64,000 bases of DNA from Curtobacterium flaccumfaciens pv. betae. Lineage in GTDB: Bacteria > Actinomycetota > Actinomycetes > Actinomycetales > Microbacteriaceae. The stretch is taken from contig NZ_JAPJDC010000001.1 in NCBI RefSeq assembly GCF_026241855.1, positions 2,232,001 to 2,296,000 on the forward strand. Direction: 5' to 3'. Position numbers and translations under genes: made by a program. Of this stretch, positions 53,588-61,236 are shown in pieces. Under the pieces are notes generated by a model that was given only the letters and a program-made list of their open reading frames with translations, was not told the origin of the DNA and did not search any database. Each line of letters opens with the position of its first letter. The stretch's first letter is position 1.

Positions 53588-54030
53588 CGGGCGTCCTGCA
53601 GCGGCTCGGGGCGGGTGCGGGGCCGGGTGGCCGCAGCGACCCACAGACCGAGGACGACCGCGACGAGTCCGAGCACGACCGACAGCAGGGCGTACCCGCT
53701 GCCCGCCGCCCAACGGCCGAGGTCGAGCAGCTGCGCGGTGTCGTCCGCGAGCGTGCTGTAGGTCGTGAAACCGCCGAGGACGCCCGTGCCGACGAACAGC
53801 CGGACCGCGCGACGACGACCGACGTCCGGGCCGCGGCGTGCGAGCGCGTCGAGCAGGAAGCCGAGGCAGAACGCCCCGACGACGTTGATCGCGAGGATGG
53901 TCCAGCTGATCCCGTCGTGCGCGGGGAACGCTGCGGCGAGGAGTGCGCGGACGGCCGTCCCGATCGCGCCGCCGAGGGCGACGAGGGCGACGAGCCTCCA
54001 GCGCAGGTGCGGTGGGCGTTCGGCGTGCAT
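53584..54030 (-). CDS. crcB: fluoride channel subunit CrcB/Fluc (first gene)
   Basis: 148 residues with four TMs. The motifs GGAIGTAVRALLA, AINVVGAFCLGFLLDAL and GGFTTYSTLADDTAQLL match CrcB. It is coupled to the second crcB and the phosphatase by ATGA overlaps. The upstream 54031-54096 carries a hairpin (stem at 54051-54060/54068-54076), but I do not recognise the fluoride-riboswitch consensus there. Confidence 0.93.
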   Translation of the reverse strand: MHAERPPHLRWRLVALVALGGAIGTAVRALLAAAFPAHDGISWTILAINVVGAFCLGFLLDALARRGPDVGRRRAVRLFVGTGVLGGFTTYSTLADDTAQLLDLGRWAAGSGYALLSVVLGLVAVVLGLWVAAATRPRTRPEPLQDAR

Positions 54031-54096
54031 CGTGCTCCCGTCGCGAGGCGATCGTTCCCCGGGCGACGGGGACGATCCAGGCTAGCCGAGACGACG

Positions 54097-54130
54097 AAAC
54101 CCCCGCCGAGCCGGAGCTGGACGGGGGTTT
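54097..54130 (-). terminator. terminator after the tRNA-Glu pair
   Basis: AAACCCCCG and CGGGGGTTT flank a 16-nt loop 7-10 bp beyond the 3' end of the downstream tRNA-Glu. On the minus strand the stem ends in TTT. Its A/T ends make it symmetric. Confidence 0.8.
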
Positions 54131-54139
54131 GCGTGCTGG

Positions 54140-54212
54140 TGACCCCAGCGGGATTCGAACCCGCGTTACCGCCGTGAGAGGGCAGCGTACTAGGCCGCTA
54201 TACGATGGGGCC
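54140..54212 (-). tRNA. tRNA-Glu (anticodon CUC), copy 1
   Basis: 73 nt on the minus strand beginning GGCCCCATCGTATAGCGG. The acceptor pairs GGCCCCA with TGGGGTC, the anticodon loop is CTCTCAC (CUC, reads GAG), and the T-loop has GGTTCGAATCC. CCA is encoded (54139-54137). It is identical in sequence to copy 2. Confidence 0.97.
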
Positions 54213-54248
54213 GCGGCTGTTGTCGGACTCGGAGCATGTCACCTGTGG

Positions 54249-54321
54249 TGACCCCAGCGGGATTCGAACCCGCGTTACCGCCGTGAGAGGGCAGCGTACT
54301 AGGCCGCTATACGATGGGGCC
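54249..54321 (-). tRNA. tRNA-Glu (anticodon CUC), copy 2
   Basis: Identical 73-nt tRNA-Glu 36 bp upstream of copy 1 on the same strand, also with an encoded CCA (54248-54246). The pair is probably one transcript ended by the hairpin at 54097-54130. Confidence 0.97.
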
Positions 54322-54412
54322 GTTCCGACAACTCGACAAGTATTGCACAAGGCTCGCATCCGCACCAAAACGGGGCGTGTCGCCCGGGTGTGCCGCCGTG
54401 TCGGAGCGGGCA

Positions 54413-54418
54413 TACGGT
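54413..54418 (+). promoter_or_regulatory. -10 box of a leaderless DUF72 transcript
   Basis: TACGGT, then 6 nt and the DUF72 ATG at 54425. No Shine-Dalgarno is visible. Confidence 0.45.
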
Positions 54419-54424
54419 GGATCG

Positions 54425-55321
54425 ATGACGGCGGACCACGACGCGATGGCAGCGCCTCGACACGTCGGCGGCAGCCCCTCGGCCACGGTCCGGATCGGCC
54501 TGTCCGGGTGGCAGTACGACGGCTGGCGTGGGGACTTCTACCCCGAGGGCCTCGCGAAGCGGCGGTGGCTCGAGCACGTGGCGTCGCGGTTCCCGACGGT
54601 GGAGCTGAACGGATCCTTCTACTCGCTGCAGCGTCCGGCTCGGTACCGGGCGTGGCGTGCGGCCTCGGGCGGGCAGCGGTTCCGGTTCGCGGTCAAGGGC
54701 GGCCGGTACGTCACGCACATGCTGCGGCTGCGGAACGTCGAGACCGCGCTGGCGAACTTCTTCGCCTCGGGTCCGCTGGAGCTCGGGGACACCCTCGGGC
54801 CCGTGCTCTGGCAGCTGCCCGAGCGCCTGCTGCCGACGCCGGAGGTGCTCGACGCGTTCCTCGGGGTGCTCCCCCGGACGCACGGTGCGGCCGCCGAGCT
54901 CGCACGCCACCACGACGACAAGGTCCCCAGCGAACCGGACGGACTCGTGGAGCCGGAGGAACCGGCGAGGCCGATCCACCACGCGCTCGAGGTCCGGGCA
55001 GCCGGCTTCGGCGAGGAGCACCTCGACGTGCTCCGCCGGCACCGCGTCGCCCTGGTCGACTCGCACGCCGGCGACTTCCCCCGCTTCCGGGCGGACACCG
55101 GGGCACCGCTCGCGTACCTCCGGCTGCACGGTGCACCCCGGACCTACCACGACGGGTACTCACCCCGGGCACTCGGCGGGTGGGCGACGACGGTCCTCGA
55201 GCACGCCGAGGCCGGCCGTGACGTCTACGTGTACTTCGACAACGACGCCGAGCGGCATGCCCCGTGGGACGCCCTGACGCTCGACCGCCTGGTCGCGGCG
55301 CGACTGCGTCGCGCTTCGTGA
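54425..55321 (+). CDS. DUF72 (YecE-like) family protein
   Basis: 298-residue TIM-barrel-like DUF72 protein. It has IGLSGWQYDGWRGDFYPEG near the N-terminus, VELNGSFYSLQ, RFRFAVKGGRYVTHMLRL and the C-terminal YLRLHGAPRTYHDGYS and VYVYFDNDAERHAPWDA. The family is widespread and its biochemical function is not established (a nuclease role has been suggested). It stands alone next to the tRNA-Glu pair. Confidence 0.92.
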   Translation: MTADHDAMAAPRHVGGSPSATVRIGLSGWQYDGWRGDFYPEGLAKRRWLEHVASRFPTVELNGSFYSLQRPARYRAWRAASGGQRFRFAVKGGRYVTHMLRLRNVETALANFFASGPLELGDTLGPVLWQLPERLLPTPEVLDAFLGVLPRTHGAAAELARHHDDKVPSEPDGLVEPEEPARPIHHALEVRAAGFGEEHLDVLRRHRVALVDSHAGDFPRFRADTGAPLAYLRLHGAPRTYHDGYSPRALGGWATTVLEHAEAGRDVYVYFDNDAERHAPWDALTLDRLVAARLRRAS

Positions 55322-55322
55322 G

Positions 55323-55363
55323 CAGAAACGGTCGCCTCGGGCGCACGGACCCGACCGTTCCTG
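55323..55363. repeat. 12-bp inverted repeat after the DUF72 gene
   Basis: CAGAAACGGTCG (55323-55334) and CGACCGTTCCTG (55352-55363) pair over 11 of 12 positions. It directly precedes a GGAGGC palindrome. The layout (one hairpin, then the palindrome) repeats that at 15.3 and 30.6 kb with an unrelated arm sequence. Confidence 0.6.
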
Positions 55364-55378
55364 CACACGATGCGGACA

Positions 55379-55410
55379 GGAGGCCCGTGGCGGCGCCGCC
55401 ACGGGCCTCC
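55379..55410. terminator. 32-bp perfect palindrome at a convergent junction
   Basis: GGAGGCCCGTGGCGGC and its exact complement, no loop on the DNA. It lies between the DUF72 and metallo-beta-lactamase-fold genes, 18 bp from the latter's stop. Confidence 0.8.
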
Positions 55411-55428
55411 AGGCCGCGCAGCGCAGCC

Positions 55429-56064
55429 CTAGAGCGTGAGCGACTCCCCCGGACGCAGCACGACGAGCGACCCGGCGGGCTCGACGGCGTCGCGGAGCCG
55501 CCCCGTGTGCATGCCGAGCCCGACCTCGGACAGGGTGGCCTCGTGGATCGGGTACGCGCGGGACGGCGCGATCGCGGCGACGTAGTCCATCATCTCGGCG
55601 ACCTTGAGCCACGGCGCCCCGACGGGTGCCGCGAGGACCTCGACCGGGACGCCCGGGTCCGTGTAGGAGTCGCCCGGGTGGAACAGCCGGCCGTTCACGA
55701 GCACGCCGGTGTTGTCGACGATCGGCACGGACGAATGGATCAGCTGGTGCCGAGTGCCGTGGAAGGTGAGCGCGAAGGGGCCGACCGTCCGGTGGTCGCC
55801 GTCCGTGACGACGTCGACCGTGACACCCGCCTCGGCGAGCGCCGCGCGGACCCCCTCCGGCCCGATGACGACCGCACGGGGATTGGCGTCGAGGATGCGC
55901 CGGACCTGCTCGGGGGTGACGTGGTCCGGGTGCTCGTGCGTGACGACGACGGCGACGACCCCGGTCACGTCGACCGGTCGGGTGAAGTTCCCCGGGTCGA
56001 GGACCAGGCGAGCGTCCCCCTCGGTGATGACCTGGCAGGCGTGTTCGAGTTTGGTGACCTCCAT
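55429..56064 (-). CDS. metallo-beta-lactamase-fold hydrolase (UlaG-like)
   Basis: 211 residues, a compact MBL fold with the metal motif THEHPDH (about 42-48), LVLDPGNF before it, HPGDSYTD as the bridging Asp segment, and a final YPIHEATLSEVG His. Members act on lactone, phosphodiester or N-acyl substrates, and nothing here selects one. The ATG at 56064 has TAGGGT 7 nt upstream (56077-56072). It lies 10 bp after the LacI gene on the same strand, so readthrough from it is also possible. Confidence 0.88.
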   Translation of the reverse strand: MEVTKLEHACQVITEGDARLVLDPGNFTRPVDVTGVVAVVVTHEHPDHVTPEQVRRILDANPRAVVIGPEGVRAALAEAGVTVDVVTDGDHRTVGPFALTFHGTRHQLIHSSVPIVDNTGVLVNGRLFHPGDSYTDPGVPVEVLAAPVGAPWLKVAEMMDYVAAIAPSRAYPIHEATLSEVGLGMHTGRLRDAVEPAGSLVVLRPGESLTL

Positions 56065-56074
56065 GCGGGCGACC

Positions 56075-57091
56075 CTACGCGGCACCGTGCGGGCGGGGCC
56101 CCGTGGTCGCGCGGACGACCAGGTGCGCGGGTGCCGCCGCGATCGGGCCGGCGACACCGCCGTCGACCTCGGCGAGCACCGCACGGGCAGCGGTCCGTCC
56201 CTGCGCCACCGGGTCCTGCGCGACCGTGGTGAGTCCGACGGTGGCGCCGTACTCGTGGCCGTCGACCCCCATCACGGACACGTCCTCCGGTACCGCGAGT
56301 CCGGCTCGGCGTGCGGCGAGCAGGACGCCGAGGGCCATCTCGTCCGAGGCGCAGAGCACCGCCGTCGGTCGCTCCGACGCGGGCTCGGCGAACAGCACGG
56401 CCCCGGCGGCGGTCCCGCCGGCGAACGAGAACCGGCCGTCGAGCGACCACCGTTCCGGTACGGCCTGTCCCGACGACCGCACGGCGTCGACGAACCCGTC
56501 CCGCCGCAGGTGCGGCACGGCGACGTTCATGCCGGCCTCGTCCTGCCCGCCGACGTAGGCGATGCGCCGGTGGCCGAGGCCGTGCAGGTGCTCGACCGCG
56601 ATCCGGGTGACCTCGCGGTCGTCGACGCCCACGTTCCGCAGGCCCGGTGCCGGGCCGCCGATGACGACGATGGGGTGCCGGCTGAGTTCGAGTTCGGCCC
56701 GTTCGGTGGCGTCGAGCACCAGGGAGAGCAGGACGAGGCCGTCGACGCGGTGCCGCAGCATCGAGCGTCGGAACGCCCGGTCGCGGTCGCCGCCCGGGCC
56801 GCCGAGGTTGTAGAGGACCAGGTCGTACCCGGCCTGGCGGAGCTCCGCGTCGACACCGCCGAGCGCCTTGACGTAGAACCAGCGGTCGATGACGGGCACG
56901 ACCACCCCGACGGCGCGCTGACGACCGGTGGCGAGGCCGGCCGCCGCCGAGCTCGGGACGTACCCGAGTTCGTCGGCGACCCGCTGCACCTGCTCGATCG
57001 TCGTGTCGGCCACGTTCGACATGCCGCGGAGCGCCCGCGACACCGTGGACTTCGACAGCCCCGTGACGGTCGCGATCTCCTGGATCCCCAT
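56075..57091 (-). CDS. LacI-family transcriptional regulator
   Basis: 338 residues. The N-terminal helix-turn-helix (IQEIATVTGLSKSTVSRALR, 3-22) and hinge helix (SSAAAGLATGR) are followed by a periplasmic-binding-like sugar-sensing domain (from about 60: RAVGVVVPVIDRWFY). The position after the ABC importer genes and the operator-like palindromes in the importer promoter suggest it represses that importer until the sugar is present. It starts 21 bp after the preceding gene. Confidence 0.92.
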   Translation of the reverse strand: MGIQEIATVTGLSKSTVSRALRGMSNVADTTIEQVQRVADELGYVPSSAAAGLATGRQRAVGVVVPVIDRWFYVKALGGVDAELRQAGYDLVLYNLGGPGGDRDRAFRRSMLRHRVDGLVLLSLVLDATERAELELSRHPIVVIGGPAPGLRNVGVDDREVTRIAVEHLHGLGHRRIAYVGGQDEAGMNVAVPHLRRDGFVDAVRSSGQAVPERWSLDGRFSFAGGTAAGAVLFAEPASERPTAVLCASDEMALGVLLAARRAGLAVPEDVSVMGVDGHEYGATVGLTTVAQDPVAQGRTAARAVLAEVDGGVAGPIAAAPAHLVVRATTGPRPHGAA

Positions 57092-57112
57092 CGGTGCGAC
57101 CCGGGAGGCCCG

Positions 57113-57610
57113 TCAGCCGTCCGTGCCGTGCGTCACGTCCGCCGGTGCGTCGGGTCCACGGCGTCGGGCCGCCACCGCGGGCACGCCGCGGTCCGCCCGG
57201 CGTTCCGGTACCCGTGCGGTGCGCGCCTGCCGTCGTGCGGCCGGAGCGACCTCGTCCCAGCCGGCGTGCTGGTGCACCCGTCCGTCCGCGCCGGGTCGAG
57301 GCCTGCGACCGGTGGGGTCGGTGACCGACGTGTGCACCGGGGCCACCGCGGGTGCAGCACCGACGCCCCGGGGTACGGGCGCGCCCGTGCCGTCCTGCGG
57401 TGCGGTGCGGCGGAGGACGGCGACCCGCCACCGGTCCAGGGCGACGACGCCGAGCACGCACACGAGCAGGGTGAGTGCCCAGCCGAGCGCCGGTCGCCCG
57501 GTGAGCTCGCAGAACACCGTCACGCCGAGGAACAGGACGCCGAACATCCCGACGAAGCCGATCGCCTCCTCGATGCGGGCGGTGGGACGGGTGGGTCCGC
57601 GCTGCGCCAT
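57113..57610 (-). CDS. small membrane protein of the ABC sugar operon, unrecognised
   Basis: 165 residues. Two hydrophobic segments (about 18-37 IGFVGMFGVLFLGVTVF region, and 44-62 ALGWALTLLVCVLGVVAL region) are followed by a long Arg/Pro/Ala-rich, probably disordered cytoplasmic tail. I do not recognise a family. The ATG is 5 bp after the permease stop and the end is 21 bp before the LacI gene, so it belongs to the operon. Similar small two-TM genes follow MalG-type permeases in related genomes. A role in permease assembly is a guess. Confidence 0.7.
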   Translation of the reverse strand: MAQRGPTRPTARIEEAIGFVGMFGVLFLGVTVFCELTGRPALGWALTLLVCVLGVVALDRWRVAVLRRTAPQDGTGAPVPRGVGAAPAVAPVHTSVTDPTGRRPRPGADGRVHQHAGWDEVAPAARRQARTARVPERRADRGVPAVAARRRGPDAPADVTHGTDG

Positions 57611-57615
57611 GGTCG

Positions 57616-58527
57616 TCAGCCCTTCACGCCGCCGGCGGTGAGCCCCGCCACGATGCGCCGCTGGAAGATCAGGACGAGGACCACGAGCGGGATCGTGACG
57701 ATCGTGCCGGCGGCCATCACCGCCGTGTAGGGCTCCTGGTGCGGCTGCGACCCGGCGAACGAGGCGATCGCCACGGTCACCGGCTGGGTCGCGTCGCTCG
57801 ACAGCTGCGACGAGATGAGGTACTCGTTCCAGCTCGAGATGAACGCCAGGATCGCCGTGGTGAACACCGCGGGCGCCGCGAGCGGCAGGATGATCCGCCG
57901 GAACGCCTGCACCCGGGTGCACCCGTCGATGCGGGCTGCTTCTTCCAGGTCCCACGGCATCTCGCGGAAGAACGACGCGAGCGTGTACACGGTCAGCGGC
58001 AGCACGAACGAGATGCTCGGCAGGATGAGCGCCTGGTACGACCCCATCCACCCGATGTCGGTGAACAGCTGGAACAGCGGCGAGATGAGGGCGACGCCGG
58101 GGAACATCGACGCGGCCAGGATCGCGCCGGCGATGAGCGACTTGCCGCGGAACTCGAGCCGGGCGAGGGCGTACGCCGCCGTGGTGCCGACGAGCAGGGC
58201 GATGATCGTCACGACGCCGCCGATGAGCAGGCTGTTGGCGAGCGCCCGACCGAGGTGGTTGCCGAGCGACGTGGAGAACGCCGTGGCGTAGTTGTCGAGC
58301 GTGACGTGCGTCGGCCACGGGGTGGCGTCGAACGTGAACCCGACGTCGCGGAAGCTCGTCACCACCATCCAGTAGAACGGCAGGAGGCACCACACGGCGA
58401 TGACGATCGCCTGCACGGCCGTGCGGATGCGCGGCCCGGTGTCGCGGCGCACGCGCACCTCGGTGCGGTCGACGGCGCGGTCGCGTGCTGCTGCGGAGGA
58501 CCGGGGGCGGTCTGCTGCGAGGGTCAC
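57616..58527 (-). CDS. carbohydrate ABC transporter permease, MalG type
   Basis: 303 residues, six TMs. The EAA loop that docks the ATPase is EEAARIDGCTRVQAFRRIIL, about 90 residues from the end, and the C-terminus GLTAGGVKG is typical of CUT1 MalG-like subunits. The ATG overlaps the MalF-type stop (ATGA). It follows the usual SBP-MalF-MalG order. Confidence 0.94.
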   Translation of the reverse strand: MTLAADRPRSSAAARDRAVDRTEVRVRRDTGPRIRTAVQAIVIAVWCLLPFYWMVVTSFRDVGFTFDATPWPTHVTLDNYATAFSTSLGNHLGRALANSLLIGGVVTIIALLVGTTAAYALARLEFRGKSLIAGAILAASMFPGVALISPLFQLFTDIGWMGSYQALILPSISFVLPLTVYTLASFFREMPWDLEEAARIDGCTRVQAFRRIILPLAAPAVFTTAILAFISSWNEYLISSQLSSDATQPVTVAIASFAGSQPHQEPYTAVMAAGTIVTIPLVVLVLIFQRRIVAGLTAGGVKG

Positions 58528-59549
58528 TTGAGTTCACCCTTCTGCTGGGCGGCCTGCGTCTGCACGACGTTGGCGCCGAGGAACCGGACGAAGACGAACG
58601 CCACGATGAAGATCACCAGGAAGGTGATGGTCGACAGCGCTGACGCGGAGTTGAAGCCCTGCCGGATCTGTTCGACGACCAGGATCGACAGGGTCGTGGT
58701 GGCGTTGCCGGAACCACCGCCACCGCCGGTGAGGATCGCGGGCAGGTCGTACATGCGCAGCGCGTCGAGCACGCGGAACAGGATCGCGACCATCAGCGCG
58801 GGCTTGATGAGCGGCAGGGTGATGAGCACGAAGCGCTGGAACGTCGAGGCGCCGTCCATCTTGCCGGCCTCGTAGACCTCCTCCGGGATCAGCTGCAGCC
58901 CCGCCAGGATGAGCAGCGCCATGAACGGCGTGGTCTTCCAGGTGTCGGCGATGATGACCGCCCACCGGGACGCCCACTCGCCGCTCGTCCACAGGATCTG
59001 CTGCCCGAGGACGTGGTTCAGCACGCCGTTCGCGTCGAAGATGAAGTACCAGAGCTTCGCGGTGACGGCCGTCGGGATCGCCCACGGCACCAGGATCGCG
59101 GCACGGACGAGGGCGCGGCCCTTGAAGTTGCGGTTCATGATGATGGCCATCCACACGCCGATGACCGTCTCGGCGAGCACGGTGACGACGGTGAAGAAGA
59201 ACGTGTTGCCCATCGACACCCAGAACTGGGAACCGAGGCTGCCGGGCGGGCACGTGACGTTGCCGCACTGCTGACCGAGCCAGTGCGCGTAGTTCGTGAT
59301 GCCGGCGAACCCGCCCTGCACGAACAGGCCGGTGGCCTTGTCGAGGCCCTGGTCGAGCTGGAACGACTGGATGATCGCACTGACGACCGGGTAGCCGATG
59401 ACGATCGCGAGGAGCAGGATCGTCGGGCCGATGAGGTACACGGCCCAGCGGCCGTGCTCGGCGTTGAGTCCGCCCTTGCGCCGTCGGCGCTTCGGTTCCA
59501 TGCCCGTCGGGTTGGGGATGGCTGCGGGGATCTCGGTTGCTGCTGACAC
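58524..59549 (-). CDS. carbohydrate ABC transporter permease, MalF type
   Basis: 341 residues, six TMs, with the EAA loop EEVYEAGKMDGASTFQRFVL. A periplasmic loop after TM1 contains a Cys pair (GQQCGNVTCPPG) that may form a disulfide. The GTG at 59549 has a strong AAGGAGG 7 nt upstream. It is separated from the binding-protein gene by a palindrome, so the permeases may be expressed less than the binding protein. Confidence 0.94.
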   Translation of the reverse strand: MSAATEIPAAIPNPTGMEPKRRRRKGGLNAEHGRWAVYLIGPTILLLAIVIGYPVVSAIIQSFQLDQGLDKATGLFVQGGFAGITNYAHWLGQQCGNVTCPPGSLGSQFWVSMGNTFFFTVVTVLAETVIGVWMAIIMNRNFKGRALVRAAILVPWAIPTAVTAKLWYFIFDANGVLNHVLGQQILWTSGEWASRWAVIIADTWKTTPFMALLILAGLQLIPEEVYEAGKMDGASTFQRFVLITLPLIKPALMVAILFRVLDALRMYDLPAILTGGGGGSGNATTTLSILVVEQIRQGFNSASALSTITFLVIFIVAFVFVRFLGANVVQTQAAQQKGELK

Positions 59550-59592
59550 GTGTCGGCCTCCTTGCCGGGGGTGTCGGAACGCAAGTACGGGG

Positions 59593-59636
59593 CGGACGGG
59601 AGGCCCGTGGCGGACCCGCCACGGGCCTCCCGTCCG
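59593..59636 (-). terminator. palindrome between binding protein and permease genes
   Basis: CGGACGGGAGGCCCGTGGCG begins the 21-bp perfect arm, with a 2-nt loop. It is a GGAGGC-family member within the ABC operon, 22 bp after the binding-protein stop. It probably protects the upstream mRNA or partially terminates. Confidence 0.7.
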
Positions 59637-59658
59637 ACGCGGCGTGAGCCGCTGTGTG

Positions 59659-60942
59659 TCAGCTGCTGGTCGCCGACTTCAGGGCGTCCTGCATGTCCTT
59701 CATGGCTTCGTCGACCGACTTCGATCCCTTGAGCGCCGCGTAGGTGTTGTCCTGGATCGCCTTCGTCACCGCCGGGTAGAACGGCGTGACCGGGCGCGGC
59801 TCCGCCGACTCGATCGACTTGAGCAGCGTCGGCAGGTAGGGCAGCTTCGCCGTCAGCTCGGAGTCGGTGTAGAGGTCACCGACGACCGGGGCGAGCGACC
59901 CCTGCGTCGCGAAGAACTTCTGCGTGTCGTTCGAGATGAGGAACTCGAGGAAGTCGTGCGCCGTCGCCTTGTGCTTCGAGTACACGCTGATCGCCGCGTT
60001 GTGCCCACCGAGGGTGGAGGCACCGACGCCGTCGGCACCGGGGATCGGCGCGATGCCGAACGTGTCCTTGACCTTGCTCGAACCGTCGGTCTTCGCCAGG
60101 TTGTAGACGTACGGCCAGTTGCGCAGGAACAGCAGCTTGCCGGCTTCGAACGCGGTGCGGCCCTGCTCCTCCTGGTAGGTGATGGCCTCGGCCGGAATGT
60201 TCCCGTCCTCGAACGCGTCGACCAGGTTCTGCAGGCCGGCCTTGGCGTCCGAGGTGTCGACGTCCGGGTCACCGCTCTTGCTGAGCACCGAACCACCGGA
60301 GCCGTTGATCGCCTCGGAGGCGTTCACCGTCAGACCCTCGTACTTCGCGAACTGCCCGGCGTAGCAGCCGATGCCGGCGTCCTTGGCGATCTTGCAGTCG
60401 GCCATCATCTCCTTCCACGTGGTCGGAGGCGTCTTGACGAGGTCCTTGCGGTAGTAGAGCAGCGCGCCGTCCGAGGTCTGCGGCGCGGCGTAGAGGGTGT
60501 CGTTGTAGGTCGCGGTCTTCACCGTCGACGGCAGGAGCTTCGAGGTGTCGATCTTCATGTCGCCGGTCAGCGGCGTCAGCCAGCTCTTCGCGGCGAACTC
60601 GGCGGTCCAGACGACATCAACGTCGACGACGTCGTAGTTCGCGTCCTTGGCCTGGAAGTGCTGCACGAGGTCGTCGTGCTGCTGGTCGGCCTGGTCGGAC
60701 TGCTCCTTGAAGGTGACCTTCTCGTCCGGGTGGGCCTTGTTCCACTTCGCGATGAGCGGGCGGACGACGTTCGAGTTGTCCTTGCCCTGCACGTAGGTGA
60801 TGGGTCCGCGGCTGTCCTGGCCGCTCTTGGCGTCGTCCGAGCCGGCGCCGGAGCTCCCGCTCGAGCAGCCGGTGAGCACGAGGCCGATGACGGCGACCCC
60901 GGCAACGGATGCGAACCGCACCCTTGAGCGTGTTGTCTTCAC
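59659..60942 (-). CDS. extracellular carbohydrate-binding lipoprotein (ABC importer)
   Basis: 427 residues. A lipoprotein signal (LVLTGC, C26) and Ser/Gly-rich spacer precede a type-1 solute-binding domain (ITYVQGKDNSNVVRPLIAKW, VDVDVVWTAEFAAKSW, APIPGADGVGASTLGGHNAA). It resembles the trehalose/maltose/sucrose-type CUT1 binding proteins, and the exact sugar is not determinable. The GTG at 60942 has GAGGAG 8-9 nt upstream. First gene of the operon. Confidence 0.93.
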   Translation of the reverse strand: MKTTRSRVRFASVAGVAVIGLVLTGCSSGSSGAGSDDAKSGQDSRGPITYVQGKDNSNVVRPLIAKWNKAHPDEKVTFKEQSDQADQQHDDLVQHFQAKDANYDVVDVDVVWTAEFAAKSWLTPLTGDMKIDTSKLLPSTVKTATYNDTLYAAPQTSDGALLYYRKDLVKTPPTTWKEMMADCKIAKDAGIGCYAGQFAKYEGLTVNASEAINGSGGSVLSKSGDPDVDTSDAKAGLQNLVDAFEDGNIPAEAITYQEEQGRTAFEAGKLLFLRNWPYVYNLAKTDGSSKVKDTFGIAPIPGADGVGASTLGGHNAAISVYSKHKATAHDFLEFLISNDTQKFFATQGSLAPVVGDLYTDSELTAKLPYLPTLLKSIESAEPRPVTPFYPAVTKAIQDNTYAALKGSKSVDEAMKDMQDALKSATSS

Positions 60943-61032
60943 AGCGTTGTCTCCTCGTTGAGATCACCAGGGGGCATCGACCGGGTTCGACGACACTGCC
61001 CTGGAGCAAGCGCCGCTGCCTGCTGGTGGAGG

Positions 61033-61061
61033 AAGCTACGCCCGGTCCAGCGGGAGCGCAA
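61033..61061 (-). promoter_or_regulatory. promoter of the sugar ABC operon
   Basis: On the minus strand TTGCGC (61061-61056), a 17-nt spacer and TAGCTT (61038-61033), about 90 nt before the binding-protein start. The -35 overlaps the operator at 61058-61069. Confidence 0.65.
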
Positions 61062-61069
61062 CCGGTTGC
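61058..61069. promoter_or_regulatory. LacI-type operator over the -35 box
   Basis: GCAACCGGTTGC, a perfect 12-bp palindrome with the central CG expected of LacI-family operators, overlapping the -35 of the ABC operon promoter by 4 bp. Binding here would block transcription. Confidence 0.7.
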
Positions 61070-61117
61070 ATCGGTTCCGTGACCTGAGCGTGACCCATGA
61101 GGTTCCCGTGGCTTCCT

Positions 61118-61133
61118 GGGTGAGCGCTCACCC
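61118..61133. promoter_or_regulatory. second LacI-type operator candidate
   Basis: GGGTGAGCGCTCACCC, a perfect 16-bp palindrome whose GTGAGCGCTCAC core equals the symmetrised lac operator core. It lies 50 bp upstream of the ABC promoter and about 67 bp upstream of the glycosyltransferase promoter. Confidence 0.6.
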
Positions 61134-61199
61134 CCGTCGGGGGCACACGCACCGCGCTGCGGAACCCCGCACGAACCCCGCCACTGCTGGTCCGGTCCG

Positions 61200-61229
61200 T
61201 TGTCCGGCCACCGCGGGCGGTCGTAGCGT
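61200..61229 (+). promoter_or_regulatory. promoter of a leaderless glycosyltransferase message
   Basis: TTGTCC (61200-61205), an 18-nt spacer, TAGCGT (61224-61229), then 7 nt to the ATG at 61237. Confidence 0.55.
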
Positions 61230-61236
61230 CCCGAGC

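Noticed and set aside
54031..54096. Fluoride riboswitch before crcB
   Set aside because: Only a simple hairpin (54051-54060/54068-54076) is visible. The GGCGAUGG-type start and pseudoknot strands of the class could not be found.
54140..54321. Integration (att) site at the tandem tRNA-Glu genes
   Set aside because: The repeat is the complete tRNA. There is no integrase or foreign cargo between or beside the copies.
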